Source: Chaunax sp. Z400
Lineage: Eukaryota; Chordata; Actinopteri; Lophiiformes; Chaunacidae
NCBI GenBank assembly: GCA_037577475.1
Contig: CM075187.1
Span: 2,660,046 to 2,724,045, forward strand
Reading direction: 5' to 3'
DNA length: 64,000 nucleotides
Positions within the stretch are counted from its first letter, which is position 1, and every line of letters starts with the position of its first letter. The notes below the pieces were generated by a model. It was not told the origin of the DNA. It saw only the letters and a list, made by a program, of their open reading frames with translations, and did not search any database. Positions 40,111 through 52,859 of the stretch are shown piece after piece. The translations under genes were made by a program, and so were the position numbers.

Positions 40111-41426
40111 ATCTCTACGTCATTCACTCGTCTCTCCTGATTGAAATTTCAAACGTAGTTTTCATCAGAGATGCTTAAACATTCCGTGACAAAAATGGCT
40201 TCGACCTCTCAGAAGCAGGACTGTCAACATTTAGACAGATACTGTGACCAAGACGCAAAAAGTGATGCTGAAACTGGACTTTAGGGTGTTAACAGGGTGC
40301 TACAAAACAAACAGGTTAGCATTCTGCTACCAAATGATGTTTTGTCTCAATGTACAACCACAAATATGAGATTTCTGAGTTTGACACAGAGCTGAAATCC
40401 AGCATCGACTGGACCTGTACACAAAAACAGCGCAGCTTGGTCAGACTTTGTGCTGCAGATTTGAGGCAAATGTTTGTTGATATTGTGCCGTAATCCCATA
40501 CTGTCATTTACCTCTAAAGATGAAAGACTCAGAGTTATAAGGGTTTTTTATTTTATTATTTTAGGCAGACAAAAATAATACATTTTTACTGACTTCACAG
40601 CTTCGTTACTCTTATTTCTTTGTCACCCAGAGTGTTTCTAACAGCTTCACAAGAAACTTCAGGGTGTATTTTCACACATAGTCAGAGTGGCTCAGAGTCT
40701 GCAGCTATTTTAATTCGAAGACGTGATTTAAGGTGTTTTTTGTGCCGAAATATGGGCGGAGTGGAAGAGATTTAAACCTGTTGGAAACTAAACTGAGCTG
40801 TTTATTTTTTTCCTTAATACTATCTGGAGATTTGTCTTATTGTTTGTTTTAGATGGGGACATTTGATCTGTTATGACTGATTGGCAGTCCTCTTCATTTA
40901 AAAGTGAACAAACATTCTAGACTGATTCATTCTTTCCACAATTTGAGTCATTTAGTGGGTTTTATGTATATTGCAGAAAAGAAAAAAATATCCAAATTTA
41001 ATTTTTTTCCCCTCACCACCACAGCTCTCTGTATCTTCCCCCATTAAATAATGATGATGAATTTTGATGTAATAACCTGACAGTCCAAGAGGTAATAAAG
41101 CCCCACTGTTTCTGAGAGACTCCCTGGAATACTGATAAATGTCATTTAAGGCCGGAGATGCTCTGTTTTAGAGGAATTCTTGCTATTGCATGAGATAAAT
41201 GTGAACAGATATTATTGTTATAAAGTAAAATATACTAAATATAAATATACTATACCAACATCACCCTTAATGTCACATATATTGAGATGCATGTTTACAG
41301 CCCTGCATCCTTCAGTCTCTCACCTTCTACCTGCAAAGCCAGCCGTGAATTCCTCCCATAGGCTGGCTACAGTTTGTGTTCAACTTGACACAATAAGACA
41401 CAGAATAGGTTGTAAATTGTGCTTAC

Positions 41427-41472
41427 CTCCAAAAAGTAACACCACCGACTGAAGCGCGAGGAAACGCAACAT
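41427..41472 (-). CDS. tmem132: TMEM132 family protein, coding exon 1 (signal peptide)
   Basis: The minus strand has an ATG at 41,472-41,470 in a good context (AAACATG), 15 codons reading MLRFLALQSVVLLFG, one base of a split codon, and a strong donor G|GTAAGC. The 15 residues, with Val-Ala-Asp-Cys from the next exon, form a signal peptide (one Arg, then a hydrophobic core). The phase (one base left over) fits exon 2, which needs one base to complete Val. Family members also begin with a short signal-peptide exon before a large exon 2. The overlapping 62-residue minus-strand frame at 41,423-41,611 is in another phase and is not the gene. The start codon is inferred from signal-peptide logic and splice phase, not from transcript data. 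Confidence 0.75.
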
Positions 41473-41859
41473 GTTTCTTTGAGCCTTCAGGGAAGCAAGA
41501 ATCCCTCCAAATCAGATGGAAGCCGAAATGGCGAAAATTCAAAGACAAAAATCCTTCTTGCAGGATAAAATATGAAAATGCATGTTTCCTGGTAAAAGCG
41601 TCATGCCTCATCCAGTCATTTGCAAAATGCTAATAAAATCCCAGCGCTTGTGGAAAACAGCGGAGAGCCTTTATATCTACTTGCTTTCCTCGGGATAATG
41701 AAGAGAAGCAACTTGCGCGCAGCTTTGCATCACTGTTGGAAGCATTTTGTGGAAGAGAAAACGTTCAGACGCCTGGTAAAATGATTCAACCCAGCCTGAA
41801 ACAAATCACTCCTGAAACAAAACACAAAAAAAGTCCAACTGAAAACGTTTTCAATCCCT

Positions 41860-42300
41860 GGTTGGTCGGTTCGTCTGCTCTGCGTCCTCACCGGGCTCCT
41901 GAAGTTGGCTGCTGTGCAGAGGGTCGAGTCCGGCTCCTGGGGTCGAGGGGAAGCAGCTCCAGCCCGGCATCATGTGTGTGTGGGGGGGGGACACATAAAG
42001 AAGTTCCAGCAATGGTCAGGAGACATCCACACCCAGGCAACCTGAACGGGTGAGAGAGTCCAGCAGACCTTCTCTGAGCCACACGTCCAGCTGCTGCTCC
42101 TAATGATCAGACTCTGGCACCAGGTGGCTCCAATAATCTGCGGATGTGCGGGTTCGAGCCTCCATCCGTCGCTGTTCGTGGAAACACGTTGCGGGCTACG
42201 GTTTCACTGGAGCTTGCGCACTGTCAGCCGTCCAATGCGCGTCGAGAGAGGCGGCGAGGAAAAGGCGCACAGCTCCGGCGTCAGCGTTCCTCTCAGGTAG
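41860..42300 (-). promoter_or_regulatory. Likely tmem132 CpG-rich promoter and 5' UTR
   Basis: The stretch is richer in G+C and CpG than its surroundings (GGGTCGAGTCCGGCTCCTGG, CGTCGCTGTTCGTGG, CCAATGCGCGTCGAGAGAGG, CACAGCTCCGGCGTCAGCG). It lies 0.4-0.8 kb upstream of the tmem132 start codon. No TATA box is evident, as expected for a CpG-type promoter. The transcription start cannot be placed from sequence alone. Confidence 0.5.
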
Positions 42301-42525
42301 AGTGAGAATAAACATTTAAAACCTTCATACAGTTTTAAAGTCACAGTAAAATGAATGAATGAAGGACATCGTGTTCGGACGGGACAGTCAGGACGCGTTT
42401 GAACAAAACTCTAAACGACCAAGTGCCTCTGAGTCCCAGACGCGTCCTCGCATAAAGAAAACCACTTAAAGTAGTTATCGGACATGTCCAATTGATTGTG
42501 TGATTGCGACACTCGGCGGGCACTA

Positions 42526-42539
42526 GTGACCCCTGGTGG
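42526..42539 (-). promoter_or_regulatory. CTCF-like motif near tmem132 promoter
   Basis: The minus strand reads CCACCAGGGGTCAC, with one key mismatch (T for G in GGC) to the CTCF core. It lies about 230 bp upstream of the CpG-rich promoter. This is a weaker match than the other four. Confidence 0.25.
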
Positions 42540-44319
42540 TGAAAAAGTGAACTGAACAGAGCTGCTCTGATGAGGACAGGAGGCGACGAATTACATCTGT
42601 GACAAATTATGCTTAAAGTCCTAGATTTTAAATGAAATTATTTCCCGTTATCATTGGTCACCATTTATGAGAATTCATCCCGTTTGGTACATAGTAGTAG
42701 ATAAAACACGATGACGTGTTTTCTAGAGGAGTAGTTCCCAAAATGTATACAAAAAAGTGTGTTTTTGCTTTTAGATGTTTTATTCTGGAACCTGTTTGTT
42801 GCTAATATGCTTATGGATGAAATTCTATGTGAAAATGAATTATTCACCTCTTAAATGCCCCCATTCTTTAAGACAAATCCTTTTTGGATGCCTCCATTGT
42901 GGATAAAACATGATCAAATGTACTTTATAGTAAACTTTGTCCTATCAAGGACATATGATAAAATATGATAACATTTTTCTTCCAGACTCCCCCATCTGAA
43001 ATTTTGCTTTCACTCTTTTCATGTGAAACCCATGACAGAAATTGTCATATATTCTGTCATTGTGTTTCATATGTGTTTACATTATGTTAAACTGGCCCCT
43101 TGGGGTTTCTACTGTAAAATGGATTAAGGTTATTGTGTACAAATTATTTTTTTATGTGCTAATTAAAGGAATAAAATATAAAATATAAAAATAAATATAA
43201 AAGTATGTGTGGATCCCCCCTTAAAGACCCCTGGGGACCCCACTTTGAAATAATTGCTCTAGAGTGGTGCCAATATTCTAGAAAAGGTCACCTGTCATTA
43301 AGTCTGTCACTTTACATTCACCCAATGTTGCAGGGGGATAAAATCTTTTTTTTTCAATCAATCAAATATTTATTTTATATAAAAATCCAACGGAAAAACC
43401 CCCCACAAACCCACCAATCAACATAGGAGGAGGCAGATAACAGGCGTGTCCAGCTCTCTTCTGGGCGTCCTGTAGGTCGCTGTGAGTCACGTACGATGAT
43501 GTAAGAGTAAGGACGAGGAAGAGGAGAGTCTCCAGAGTCCAGCAACGTTCAAACAACTTTTCTGTGTCATTTTATGACAAAAAATGTCATAAAATATCCA
43601 TAAGGTGTCCGTAGACCTCGGAGGGTTAGGGTTACAATCATCTCTGAGGACGCCATTATTAAGAATGATTATTAAATGAGTGGCAGTGACAGAAATCAAC
43701 AATCTGATGACAGCATCTTACTGATGACGACATCATCCTGAGAGAGATGCAGGACGTTCAATTATCACTGTGGAGCTCAGCAGTGAGGTTCCAGGGTCCC
43801 TGTTACATTTTCACACCACTTCTCCCAGAACTCCTTCAATCAGTCACTTTATTTTCCAGCCTTATTCCTATTAAGAGACATATTCTCTCTCCTTGAAGGT
43901 TACAAGCTCTCTTCATGAGGTCATCTGTATGGCTTAATGAAGTGACTGTCATCATGTCTGCAGTCTCTTAGTTTGGAATAATTTGTTGATACTCAGTTTA
44001 TTGCTGTAATCTGATTATTGATTAAACTGTGAGACACTCATCAGATTTTTTTCAGTGGAGCCCAGATGGTGTTGTGAAGGAAAGAGACACTAATATAAAA
44101 ATATCTGATGAGTTACCCACCAGTCTAATCACTCTTTTAATGATTTTTATCGCTCTGCTCGTCTGCCAGGCTGTGATCAGTGTCAGATGAAGTCACTCAT
44201 TCTGTTTTTAGATGCATCGAATGTATTAAATACTTGGTTTCACAAAGGAAGGCAGAGTTTCTTCAAGAACGAAGCACACAACAAGTTAAGATCATGATTT
44301 AATTGTTTAAAACTGACTT

Positions 44320-44760
44320 ATAAAATGTTGAGTACATCAAAAATGTCACACATGAAATCACAGTGTGAGCTGAATATTTTCACATGTGACTGAAAAATTT
44401 TAACACATGAAATTGAAATAATGTCACATTTTAAACTAGTGATCAAATCATGGCTCATGAAATCAAATTAATTTTGATTCGTCACATTTGAATTCCACAT
44501 TTTCACATCCGATTGGAAATTTTCACACGTGAAGGTGACGTTGGAACACGTCATGGCTCCTGAAATCACATGAAATCTGCTTCCTCACATGTGAACTCGT
44601 GATTGGCCATTTTCACATGTGACCTAAAAATTCAACAATGTGAAAATGAAACAATGTCCCATGTGAAATAGACATTTTTACAAATTATTGTCACATTTGT
44701 ACAAGTGATTGGCATTTTCACATATTTCAGAAATTAACATTTTCACATGGGTTCATATGA
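44320..44760. repeat. Degenerate TCACATGTGA-type repeat cluster
   Basis: Over about 440 bp, variants of TTTTCACATGTGAC, CACATTTGTAC, TCACACGTGAAGG and CATGTGAAAATG recur at irregular spacing on both strands, as expected of a near-palindromic core. It looks like a diverged minisatellite. Many copies retain a CANNTG (E-box) core. Confidence 0.6.
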
Positions 44761-46939
44761 GAGTGTTGTTGTTTTTAAAATTTCCACCAGTGGAAATGTA
44801 AACATGTAGTACATATCTATAAGTACACCAAACTGCAAAAGCAAGAAATATATGTATATATTTTTAGCAATATACTTTTTTTTTCTTCTTTTTTGCAGCT
44901 TTCAGGCCGTACATTTCACAAATGTCTTGCAAATGAAAAACTCACTAAGAGTGAAATCACAACCTATACTTTGAATCTGTTTTGCTGTATGCAGCAGTTA
45001 TTCCTGAAAAGCAAACAGAGAAATCATCCATTACGTTCAGAATGAATCAGGCATGAATACGACCCCACTTTTCCTTCTGAAAAGTATGATTACAGCCGCT
45101 TTATTTGTCCTTATTTGTAAGACATCCGTTCTGGTTGACTTCAAATTGCAAGCTTTTGCTTCCTCCGTAATGTGTGCAATCGTGGGAACAACTGCACTCT
45201 GGTACAGCTGCAAAAAGCATTGGAGGGGGGGGGGCAAAAGTGTTGATGCAGAGCAGCCACTTTCCTGGCTGTAATGGTGCAGTGGAACATCACTCACACA
45301 AAGGCTGGTAGACGTCCAGGAGTGGCCCGTATAGAGCCCGACAAATCCCTCCGAGCCCACTCTACACTGAGGTCTATTCAACTACTGCAGAGCAGCAGCA
45401 GAGCCTGAGAGGCTTAAGTTACACCGTCTGTCCTGCAAGTCATTAAAAAGTAGCTGAAGCCCCCGTCAGCTCCACACATGGTAGGTTCATTTTTCAGGTT
45501 AGATTACAGAGACATTAATCTAAACTCACGCAGCGTCCCTCTCACTCACTTTTTTCTCTAATTTACTTTTTATTGAGAGTCACGAGAAACATTTCCCTGA
45601 GAAGTTTCAGATGCAGCATGAACATTTATCCATATTCAATATCAAGGTAGTGACTATCCACATGTAGGAGTAGAGAGATGAACTCAAACCTTGCTCCTTT
45701 TGTGTCATATGAAAGTAATAAATAATGTTCTTTATTACCTTTTAATGATCTTAATTTAATCAGTGACAAAAAATAAAGAGACAAAAACATAAGCACAATA
45801 AATTCCTGAGGTGACATCAGTAATCAGTGTGTTCCCCATCAGTGGTGATTCTAGCAGTAATCCTCCTCCTCATGGACTGACACAAAATGTCTCAAAATTA
45901 TATAGCATAAAACGGCTCTTCCTTTATTTAGTCGTCTGAGTCACAGACACACCATGTAGGTGACAAGATCTCCCTCCAGTTCATAGTCTTTTATGATTCC
46001 ATACTTTTAGAGTCAACAGTGATTTACCATCTCACTCCTAAAGATGATCAGACACTTTTTATTTTTTGAAAATATAAGTTTTAAAACTCAGAATAGCAGT
46101 AGAGGTAATGTTTGAAGAGATGTCTTGGAGGCAGGAGTACAAGCGATTGCGTCTTGACAGATGTGACGTTTAGATATGCAGACCTCTCTGAGGACAGGTC
46201 TGCAGTGTTTGATGCCTTGTGAAAAAGCTACCTTGAAAATACACTGAAAAGTCAGACACATTTCGCTTTCAGACGCCTGTCAGCATATTGTATTTGGTCA
46301 TTTATACCTTCCAGGAAAGTGTACGTATATTTTATTTACTAGAGGATGTGTTTTTTTTAAGTTTCTTATTGTCACCTCGTGACCTTCAGTCGTTCCCTGA
46401 GGTACACCTTCATATCCTCTATATCGTACCTAATGAATCATCCCTCATGTCTTCTTTTGGGTGGTGTCCTGCGCCCATGACCTTAACCATCCTCAGCAGC
46501 TTGTCCTCCAGTCAGTTGGTAGACAGGAGACCCAAATTCATCACCACCTTTCATTCTCCTCCCCTGGTCTATCTGATCTATGATAGCATTAATAATAAGC
46601 GCTGCAGAACGCCCTGTCGCCCTCTGTGCCCTAGCTGCCCACTCCCAGCTCGCACAGATTACCAGCAGCCATTCACAGCCCATTAAAACTGTATTTACTT
46701 ATCAGCCTCTCTGGGGCCATCACTCTGTTTTCAAGACTGATGCCCAGAGGGAAGCTAAAGAGTGACCTTCCTTTAGCCTTCAGAGCTGTAAGTCACTAGA
46801 TTTGTCCTTTATTTTGGTGCTAAACTTGTCTGACAGCAATCAGTTCATGTCCAAATATTTAAATAAATAATAGGACAAAAGGGTTTTTAAGCAGCCATCA
46901 AATAGTGACATTTTGACAGATACTCATATTCACTTTCTG

Positions 46940-47060
46940 GTGAAAAGAGCTTAGCTTAGCTTAGCATAGCACAAAGATGGGAGGCAGGACAGCAGCTAGC
47001 CCGGGCTCTGTTACTACTCCTCCTACTACACCTCTAAAGCTGCGTTCACACTTTGCAAAT
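46940..47060 (+). repeat. Dispersed repeat, 'TTAGCATAGCACAAAGATGG' family copy
   Basis: GAGCTTAGCTTAGCTTAGCA, CACAAAGATGGGAGGCAGGA and CAGCTAGCCCGGGCTCTGTT match the openings of the copies at 1,315 and 18,840. Confidence 0.5.
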
Positions 47061-47389
47061 TCACTCTACCTGAGCTTAGCTACTCACTCGCACAGTAATA
47101 ACGCCACCGATACAGAACAACGTTTATTTCCGCCATTTCCTCCCGTCATCAACCATGACCAACGTAAACACAACTGCTGCCTTGTGTTTGTTGTGGAAGC
47201 CACAGATGGAAAACCAAACGTCGACTTTTGTTAGGACTTTGTATGTAATCTCGCTGTGCGATAAGTCTGCATCGCATTTGGTGTGAAAGTAGCATGAAGG
47301 AATCACTAGAGATGATTCCTTTAATCATTTACACAGCCTGTTCAAGGCAGGCCTGTTGCTCCTCACCGTTCTCTATAAAGGCTATGAGG

Positions 47390-47770
47390 GCAGCAGCGGA
47401 GGTAGTAACAGCACCCAATCGACATCTGTATGAAAGGAGGGAGATGGCAGGACAGGGGTGCGACTTTCAGCGGGAAATTTCAAAAGCAGCGAGTAGCAGT
47501 TAGCTGCTAACTCAAAGAAGACAACAATGAACTGAAAATGTCTTCAAAGTGGGAAGAGATTGTGAAGTCCAGTAACATCCTTACCCCTCCGAGCAGAAGA
47601 CGAGATCAACCCCAATGAAAGAGGGACGATGTCACTCTTTGCAAACTAGTCAATGCCTTCATACTTCCCTGCGTTCTTTACGTTGGCATTGATCCGTCCA
47701 CAAGAGGGCAGTGAGGAGGCAAACGTTTCAAATGCTTTGACGATGACAACGGTAGAGGAGGTTGTGATAA
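47390..47770 (-). repeat. Composite dispersed repeat copy with CTCF-like motif
   Basis: The right part (47,640-47,760) is the reverse complement of the tail at 35,490-35,560: GAAACGTTTG, TCACTGCCCTCTTGTGG and ATGCCAA are shared in order. The left part shares CAGTTAGCTGCTAA-like sequence with 35,140-35,160. Confidence 0.5.
47698..47711 (+). promoter_or_regulatory. CTCF-like motif inside a repeat
   Basis: CCACAAGAGGGCAG on the plus strand, identical to the minus-strand motif at 35,517-35,530, with one mismatch to the CTCF core consensus. Confidence 0.4.
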
Positions 47771-47864
47771 TTTACCTAGTGAATCAAAAGTGACATAAAC
47801 GGAGGTAACAACTCTGTGAGGTCATTAAACACATCGCGACAGAGTTTTTCTCATTACACATCTT

Positions 47865-48060
47865 CGTTGTGTCGATATTTATTTTCCCAAATTACACCAA
47901 AAAATTCAGAACTGATTACCATGAAACTTTCAGAAAGACGGGACATGAACCAATTAAATTTGGGACAGATCCCAAAAAAGGGGTGGATCCAAAGACGCAG
48001 GTCCAAGACTATTTTTCCCACTTGCTTTAACATTTTTCGCAAAAATTACTGACCTAATTT
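47865..48060 (+). repeat. Dispersed repeat, 'CAAATTACACCAAAAAATTC' copy
   Basis: ACACCAAAAAATTCAGAACT, GATTACCATGAAACTTTCAG and GATCCCAAAAAAGGGGTGGA belong to the 4,320 and 36,600 family. The left breakpoint of the large tandem duplication falls inside this copy, at about 47,981. Confidence 0.5.
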
Positions 48061-50814
48061 TTGCACAAAGTTGTGTAGCATAGGATGTACCAGACAAGCT
48101 AAACAGACGTGTAGGATTCTTCAGACGTATAGCGGACGTATGCACTCTTCTAGCTGCAGTTATAATTACACAGATTATTACACCATCTTGTTACAGACGA
48201 TGTTTTTTTTATTTTAACATGCTGAAATACTTAAGATGCTATCAAACTATCATGGCTGCTCTAATTATAGCTGACTTATTGTATGCTAGCCACAGAAAAG
48301 AGTTCTCACTGTCTTCTTGCTTTGGTTGACTTCATGTGTGCCATTAAATTTGACTGACAGCTGAGCAGTAATGATAACATAAATGGGACAAGGTGAACTG
48401 TCCTCATTCAGTTATTTCTTATCAGTTAGAATGTGTCATGGTCTACTTTGGGTGTGCTTAACTTCCCCTGACCTTTAAAAGGGCTGATTATTTCTATTCA
48501 CAATCTCCACTCTGCAATACGCTGCCAGCACAAAAGGATATTAGGCCCGGACCTGCTGTTCTGATAATTCCAGCTCTCAGTGTGGAAGTGAGGGAGACCA
48601 AACCACAGCTCTCTGCTACTCTAATATTATTTTGCTGCATCCACCTTCACCTCCAGCACCGCTGTTCTATCACCTTCCCCTTCAGAGTGAGCAGCTTCTT
48701 CAGGAGAGGAAGTCTTCTGTGTGGTTCTGGTTTATTACATCCTAAAATACTTTGTATTCATGCTAATTAACTGCTCCTTAATGCATCACCCTCCTGGGAC
48801 AATCCATGCAGCTTTGCAGAGCCCAGAGTCCTCTGTAGCTGTGTAAATCTCCTCGGTGCTGGCTGACTCCCACGCCTCAAGCTCCCCTGACGGCACTGTT
48901 TGATAAAAAATAAAGGTGATCCAAAAAGGGAGCCAACAGGTCTAAATGTTTAATAGATTCTTTTTTTTACATGCGGTAATCTGTTAATCACAGATTCAAG
49001 GGGTTCACATCTATCAGCCAGGGAACAAATGAAAGTCTTATTGTGCCCTGCTTCCTTTCACCTCAGGTGAAAATGTGAACCAGATAAATGATGGCCTTGT
49101 TTCAAGAGAGGCTCAATCTATTGCCAACGATTTGTGGCCAACAAAGTAATTTCGATACCGTTCTTCGTATTGATAGATGGGGCCTAAATTTAATAAAAAG
49201 CCAATTTACTCGTAAGGCTGTATAAGAATGAAACTGCTGTTATCTCCCTTTGTTTTTCCCTCCAATTCAGCTCAAAATGAGACAGAAGGGAAAGGACAGT
49301 CTAAAGGGTGATAATTTTGACAAATCTTCGACCACCACCATCACTCTTTGATAAGCCTAGTTAGTTTTTTTTACAGTACCGAGAGAGGAGAACTTACTGA
49401 TGCACTGTGGAATGTTTGCGACTTTGTGAGGTGATGTTGTTGGTGTGTTTAAGCCAAATAAAATGGATCATGAGCTCCGTTAAGCTCAAATTAACTTGTG
49501 CATTTCCTCTTTTTCCTCAGGGGAGAACACAAGAGGATTTGTGCAAAAAGCAGTTTCAAATATTCCGTTTCGACGACCACAGGCACTTGAAAATGTTTTG
49601 CAAACGACATTGACGGTGTGCAGTAGCAGTGTCATTAAAACGTCCTCAAGAATCTACATTAATGCTAAGCTAAGCCTCAGAACTGCAGAAAGAGTCCTGC
49701 AGCTGTTTTTTGTTTTTTCCCCAGTTCATCTCTGGGTTTGTCTTTTCACCTCCTGTTCTCTGACAGGAAACGGTGCTCTTGTGACCACAGGGTGACAAAG
49801 GTGCAAATTAACTTCAGAGTGGGAAAAAAATCTGTGATTTATTGATCCGGTGACTTGGATGTGAAAATGATAATGAAAATGTTTTCCAACTCTCGGTGTG
49901 CCAAGAAAGAATCTCTGTGTTTCTGCTCACGTGTACATTCACATGGGTTATGTTTGCTTTCATGCATGTGTAAAGACGTGCACTAATGCATGCTGTATAA
50001 TAACAGATGTGAAAAGACGTGCTGTAATGCGTGCTGTATAATAACAGATGTGTACCATTGTTTAAAAGCTCAGAGGTCTGGAGGGTTGTCCTGTGCTGCT
50101 CTGCTGCCACCTAAAGACAGAGTCTGAATATAACTTTATTAGGTCACAAGCCATATTGACAGAGTACACATACTGTAGCTGCAGTGACGTGATCAGCCAT
50201 GTTTGTTTGTGATATCTCAATGATATCTCTGTGAAGAGATGTTGTGGAGGTTTGAGCCTCACATCAACAAACAGTTGATTTTGAGGCAGATCTGGAAATA
50301 TTTTCACATAACAGTTTTTATAGTATTTTAATAGTAGTATCAGTTGTAGTATAGTATTTTATTCTTATTATTATTTTGTAGTTGAACTTCTGTATAAGAA
50401 GATATGACCACTAAGATGTCATTGTTTCCTTTCAATAAAATGCATTAAAAAAACTACTTCATGCACATTTCTGCTATTTTCTAAGGTGATACAACTTTTG
50501 GTTTAGTGTTTATTTTGGTTTTTACTGATGTTTAAACTTATGCAGTAGAAGTATTATTAATACCTGAGGTCTGTTTAAACTGTCAGCTCATTTAAACATT
50601 TTGTTTACTGCAGCTTTCTCATAAATTCAAAATATTTCCTATCTACTTTTATTCATGTCACCTTATTTAATCTCTGTTTATTTGCTCATCTTTGCATTTT
50701 GTTTTTATTGTCTATAATTTGCAGCTTTTCTGTCTTCTAATGTCCTGTTTTTAACAGTCCCTCATGCTCTTAATGTATTATTTCTTTTTAATGCTCTTAA
50801 TGTCTTATGTTTAA

Positions 50815-50895
50815 TTCAGTCTGTGCCTCTGTAAAGCACTTTCAATTGCCTTGTGTCTGAATGGTTCTATATAAATAAAGTTTACTTGCATTGCT
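50815..50895 (+). mobile_element. LINE 3'-tail-like fragment (duplicated at 53,917)
   Basis: GTAAAGCACTTTCAATTGCC, TTGTGTCTGAATGGTTCTAT and ATAAATAAAGTTTACTTGCA are typical of the 3' end of an abundant fish L2-like LINE. The copy at 53,917-53,997 is identical by eye and arose by the local duplication. Confidence 0.55.
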
Positions 50896-52859
50896 TAATG
50901 AAAATAATGAACCACTAATTTAGTAAAGAAAACAATTATGACGGGTGTGTTGTAATAAAAAGGAACAGTGTCCCCTGATTAAATGCAGTCTTTCTGCACT
51001 TTGAAGAGTGAAAACACAGATGTGTATTAAGTTAGTGGTGGATGTCAGGTTGTGTCTTCATGCAAAGTAGATTTGAGGCTTAAAATTTACTAAAAACTAT
51101 CTTTATTTTACGGGTTTAGTGAAGGCAGGTAATTTTTTTACCCTGAGGATAAGGGAAGTATACAGAATATTAAAACTACACAAGTATTAAATAATTCTAT
51201 TTTACTTGAATAAATGTTTAATAGTATTATAGTTTTGTAAAGTCACTGATGATATGAAATTTCAACTTGGTTTGGCAGCATTTGTTTTCACGCTCAAATC
51301 CCACTATCCAAACATCCCATAATAAGCACATCCTCTTTGTTTTCATTCAGTTTCAGAATCCAAACTAAAAGTGTTTCATTTGTTCCACTGGTGATCTCAC
51401 ACTATTAAATCAGATGTGTCATTTGAACTAATGAGTCTTCCACTCTGCAGCATTACATTGGCTTCACTTTCCAAAACATGATACAGTATGTCAGCAGCAA
51501 CATATGTTGTGTTAAAATGCTTTGTCATTAACATGTGTTGTGTTCAAAATCAGACACACAGATGTGTTAGAATGGAGGACGCTCCTGGACGGTTCTCAAA
51601 GCAAGCCATCTGTCACCAAACCCAGACACAGTGGGGGTTTTTCTGCTGAGCAGGACAAAGGCGACTGTTAGCACACAAAAAAAGTGGAAGCTGCTAAGAC
51701 TGATGAGCCATATGGAAACAAAATACAGGTTTGAACTGTTGCTGGTGGTTAAACATTTTTTTAATTAGAACATCAATCTGAAAATGCTGAATGGTGATCA
51801 ATGACTTGATCAGGAAGGAGGAGACATGACGACAAATATTGCAATGGTTTGTAAATAAATGACAGAACTGTCAGATACAAAAGTACATTGTGATTTATGA
51901 TCATGTTGCACAGAAATGATGAAACGTGATGATTGACTTGCTTGATTACTTGAAGCTGATGATATGCCTCAGGTCTTATCTGCCAGATGCTGTTTCACAA
52001 GTGAGCATCCACACTTACGCATACATGAAATGACTCCTCGGTGAATTATGGCTGTTAAACAAATTATTAATATTTCCAATTCCTCCTACACATAAAAAAA
52101 TTACAATTTTAGACTTCAAACCGAATGAAATCTAATCCCTCAAATGAATTTATTATAACAAGTTTCAAATTAGAGTTCGATCACTGTCACTTATGCAACG
52201 TAAATGCATAAACAATGGAGCTCCAGTTTGATACTTTTGAACTGATCCAGAACCTGTGGAAATCCATAAATACAGACGACTTTTCCTTTAAAATATCCAT
52301 TTAGGCTTAATCTTGACAAACAGAGATATTGAATGTCTAATTAATAATATCATCATAATAACAAAATATACATAAATCTCTCCCTTTGTAGAATGCTCTT
52401 TAAAATGATTTTTCAGTCTAAAAAGATGAAACACGTCCATTCCAGAAATGATTTACAATAGTCTGCTTTATGTTCTCATTATATAATAATAATAATATAT
52501 ATTATTAAAGCATTTCAACCAATACGTGTTTGTTAATTTTTTCTAGAATTAATATTTTTTTGTGTAGGTATTTATTTTTGTTCTTATTTTGTTAAAACTA
52601 CCAAATTACTACAAATGAACGTGTAAACGATTATAGATGGTGTCCATTATGTGTAGGAGGTGTAATTTTGTATTAATATTGGATTCTCAAATTGTATTGT
52701 ATCCGTGAGTTTGTCAACATTCGTTTTATAAATAAAGCTATAGATAAACTCTCGTTTTTCTACCGTCTCCGGTTCCCGTCTATACAAACAGTCTATAACA
52801 TTTGAAAATAAAAATGATAGTGAATCTGGTTCAAAAGTCAATGAGAAAACAAACATCAG

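Larger units (their letters stand above)
15317..41426 (-). other. tmem132 intron 1 (26.1 kb)
   Basis: It is bounded by the GTAAGC donor after exon 1 (41,426 downward) and the CTTTCAG acceptor before exon 2. Both junctions are phase 1, so the two exons join in frame. Large first introns are usual in this family. It contains a reverse-transcriptase remnant, a SINE, a nested LINE, MITE-like copies and long stretches of unassigned AT-rich sequence. I see no other gene inside it. Confidence 0.85.
42301..47980. other. Intergenic sequence, no gene found
   Basis: Between the tmem132 promoter and the tandem duplication I see no supportable exon. The interval has AT-rich unique sequence, an ACATGTGA-rich degenerate repeat (44,320-44,760) and dispersed-repeat copies from 46,940. 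Frames such as 46,288-46,686 (132 codons) have no recognisable domain. Confidence 0.6.

Noticed and set aside
41423..41611. 62-codon minus-strand frame over the tmem132 start
   Set aside because: It is out of phase with the signal-peptide exon, has no domain and runs through the splice donor.
45053..45274. 73-codon plus-strand frame with a hydrophobic start
   Set aside because: It resembles a short membrane protein but has no family match and runs into a G-tract; not supportable.
46288..46686. 132-codon plus-strand frame
   Set aside because: No recognisable domain, no splice or promoter context, mixed composition typical of chance frames; it is the longest anonymous frame in the intergenic interval.
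50104..50117. A further CTCF-like motif (minus strand, AGGTGGCAG core)
   Set aside because: Only the right half of the consensus matches; three of the first four positions differ.
52647..52856. 69-codon minus-strand frame duplicated at 55,865-56,074
   Set aside because: Identity between the copies is explained by the whole-segment duplication. One amino-acid change and no domain give no evidence of coding selection.
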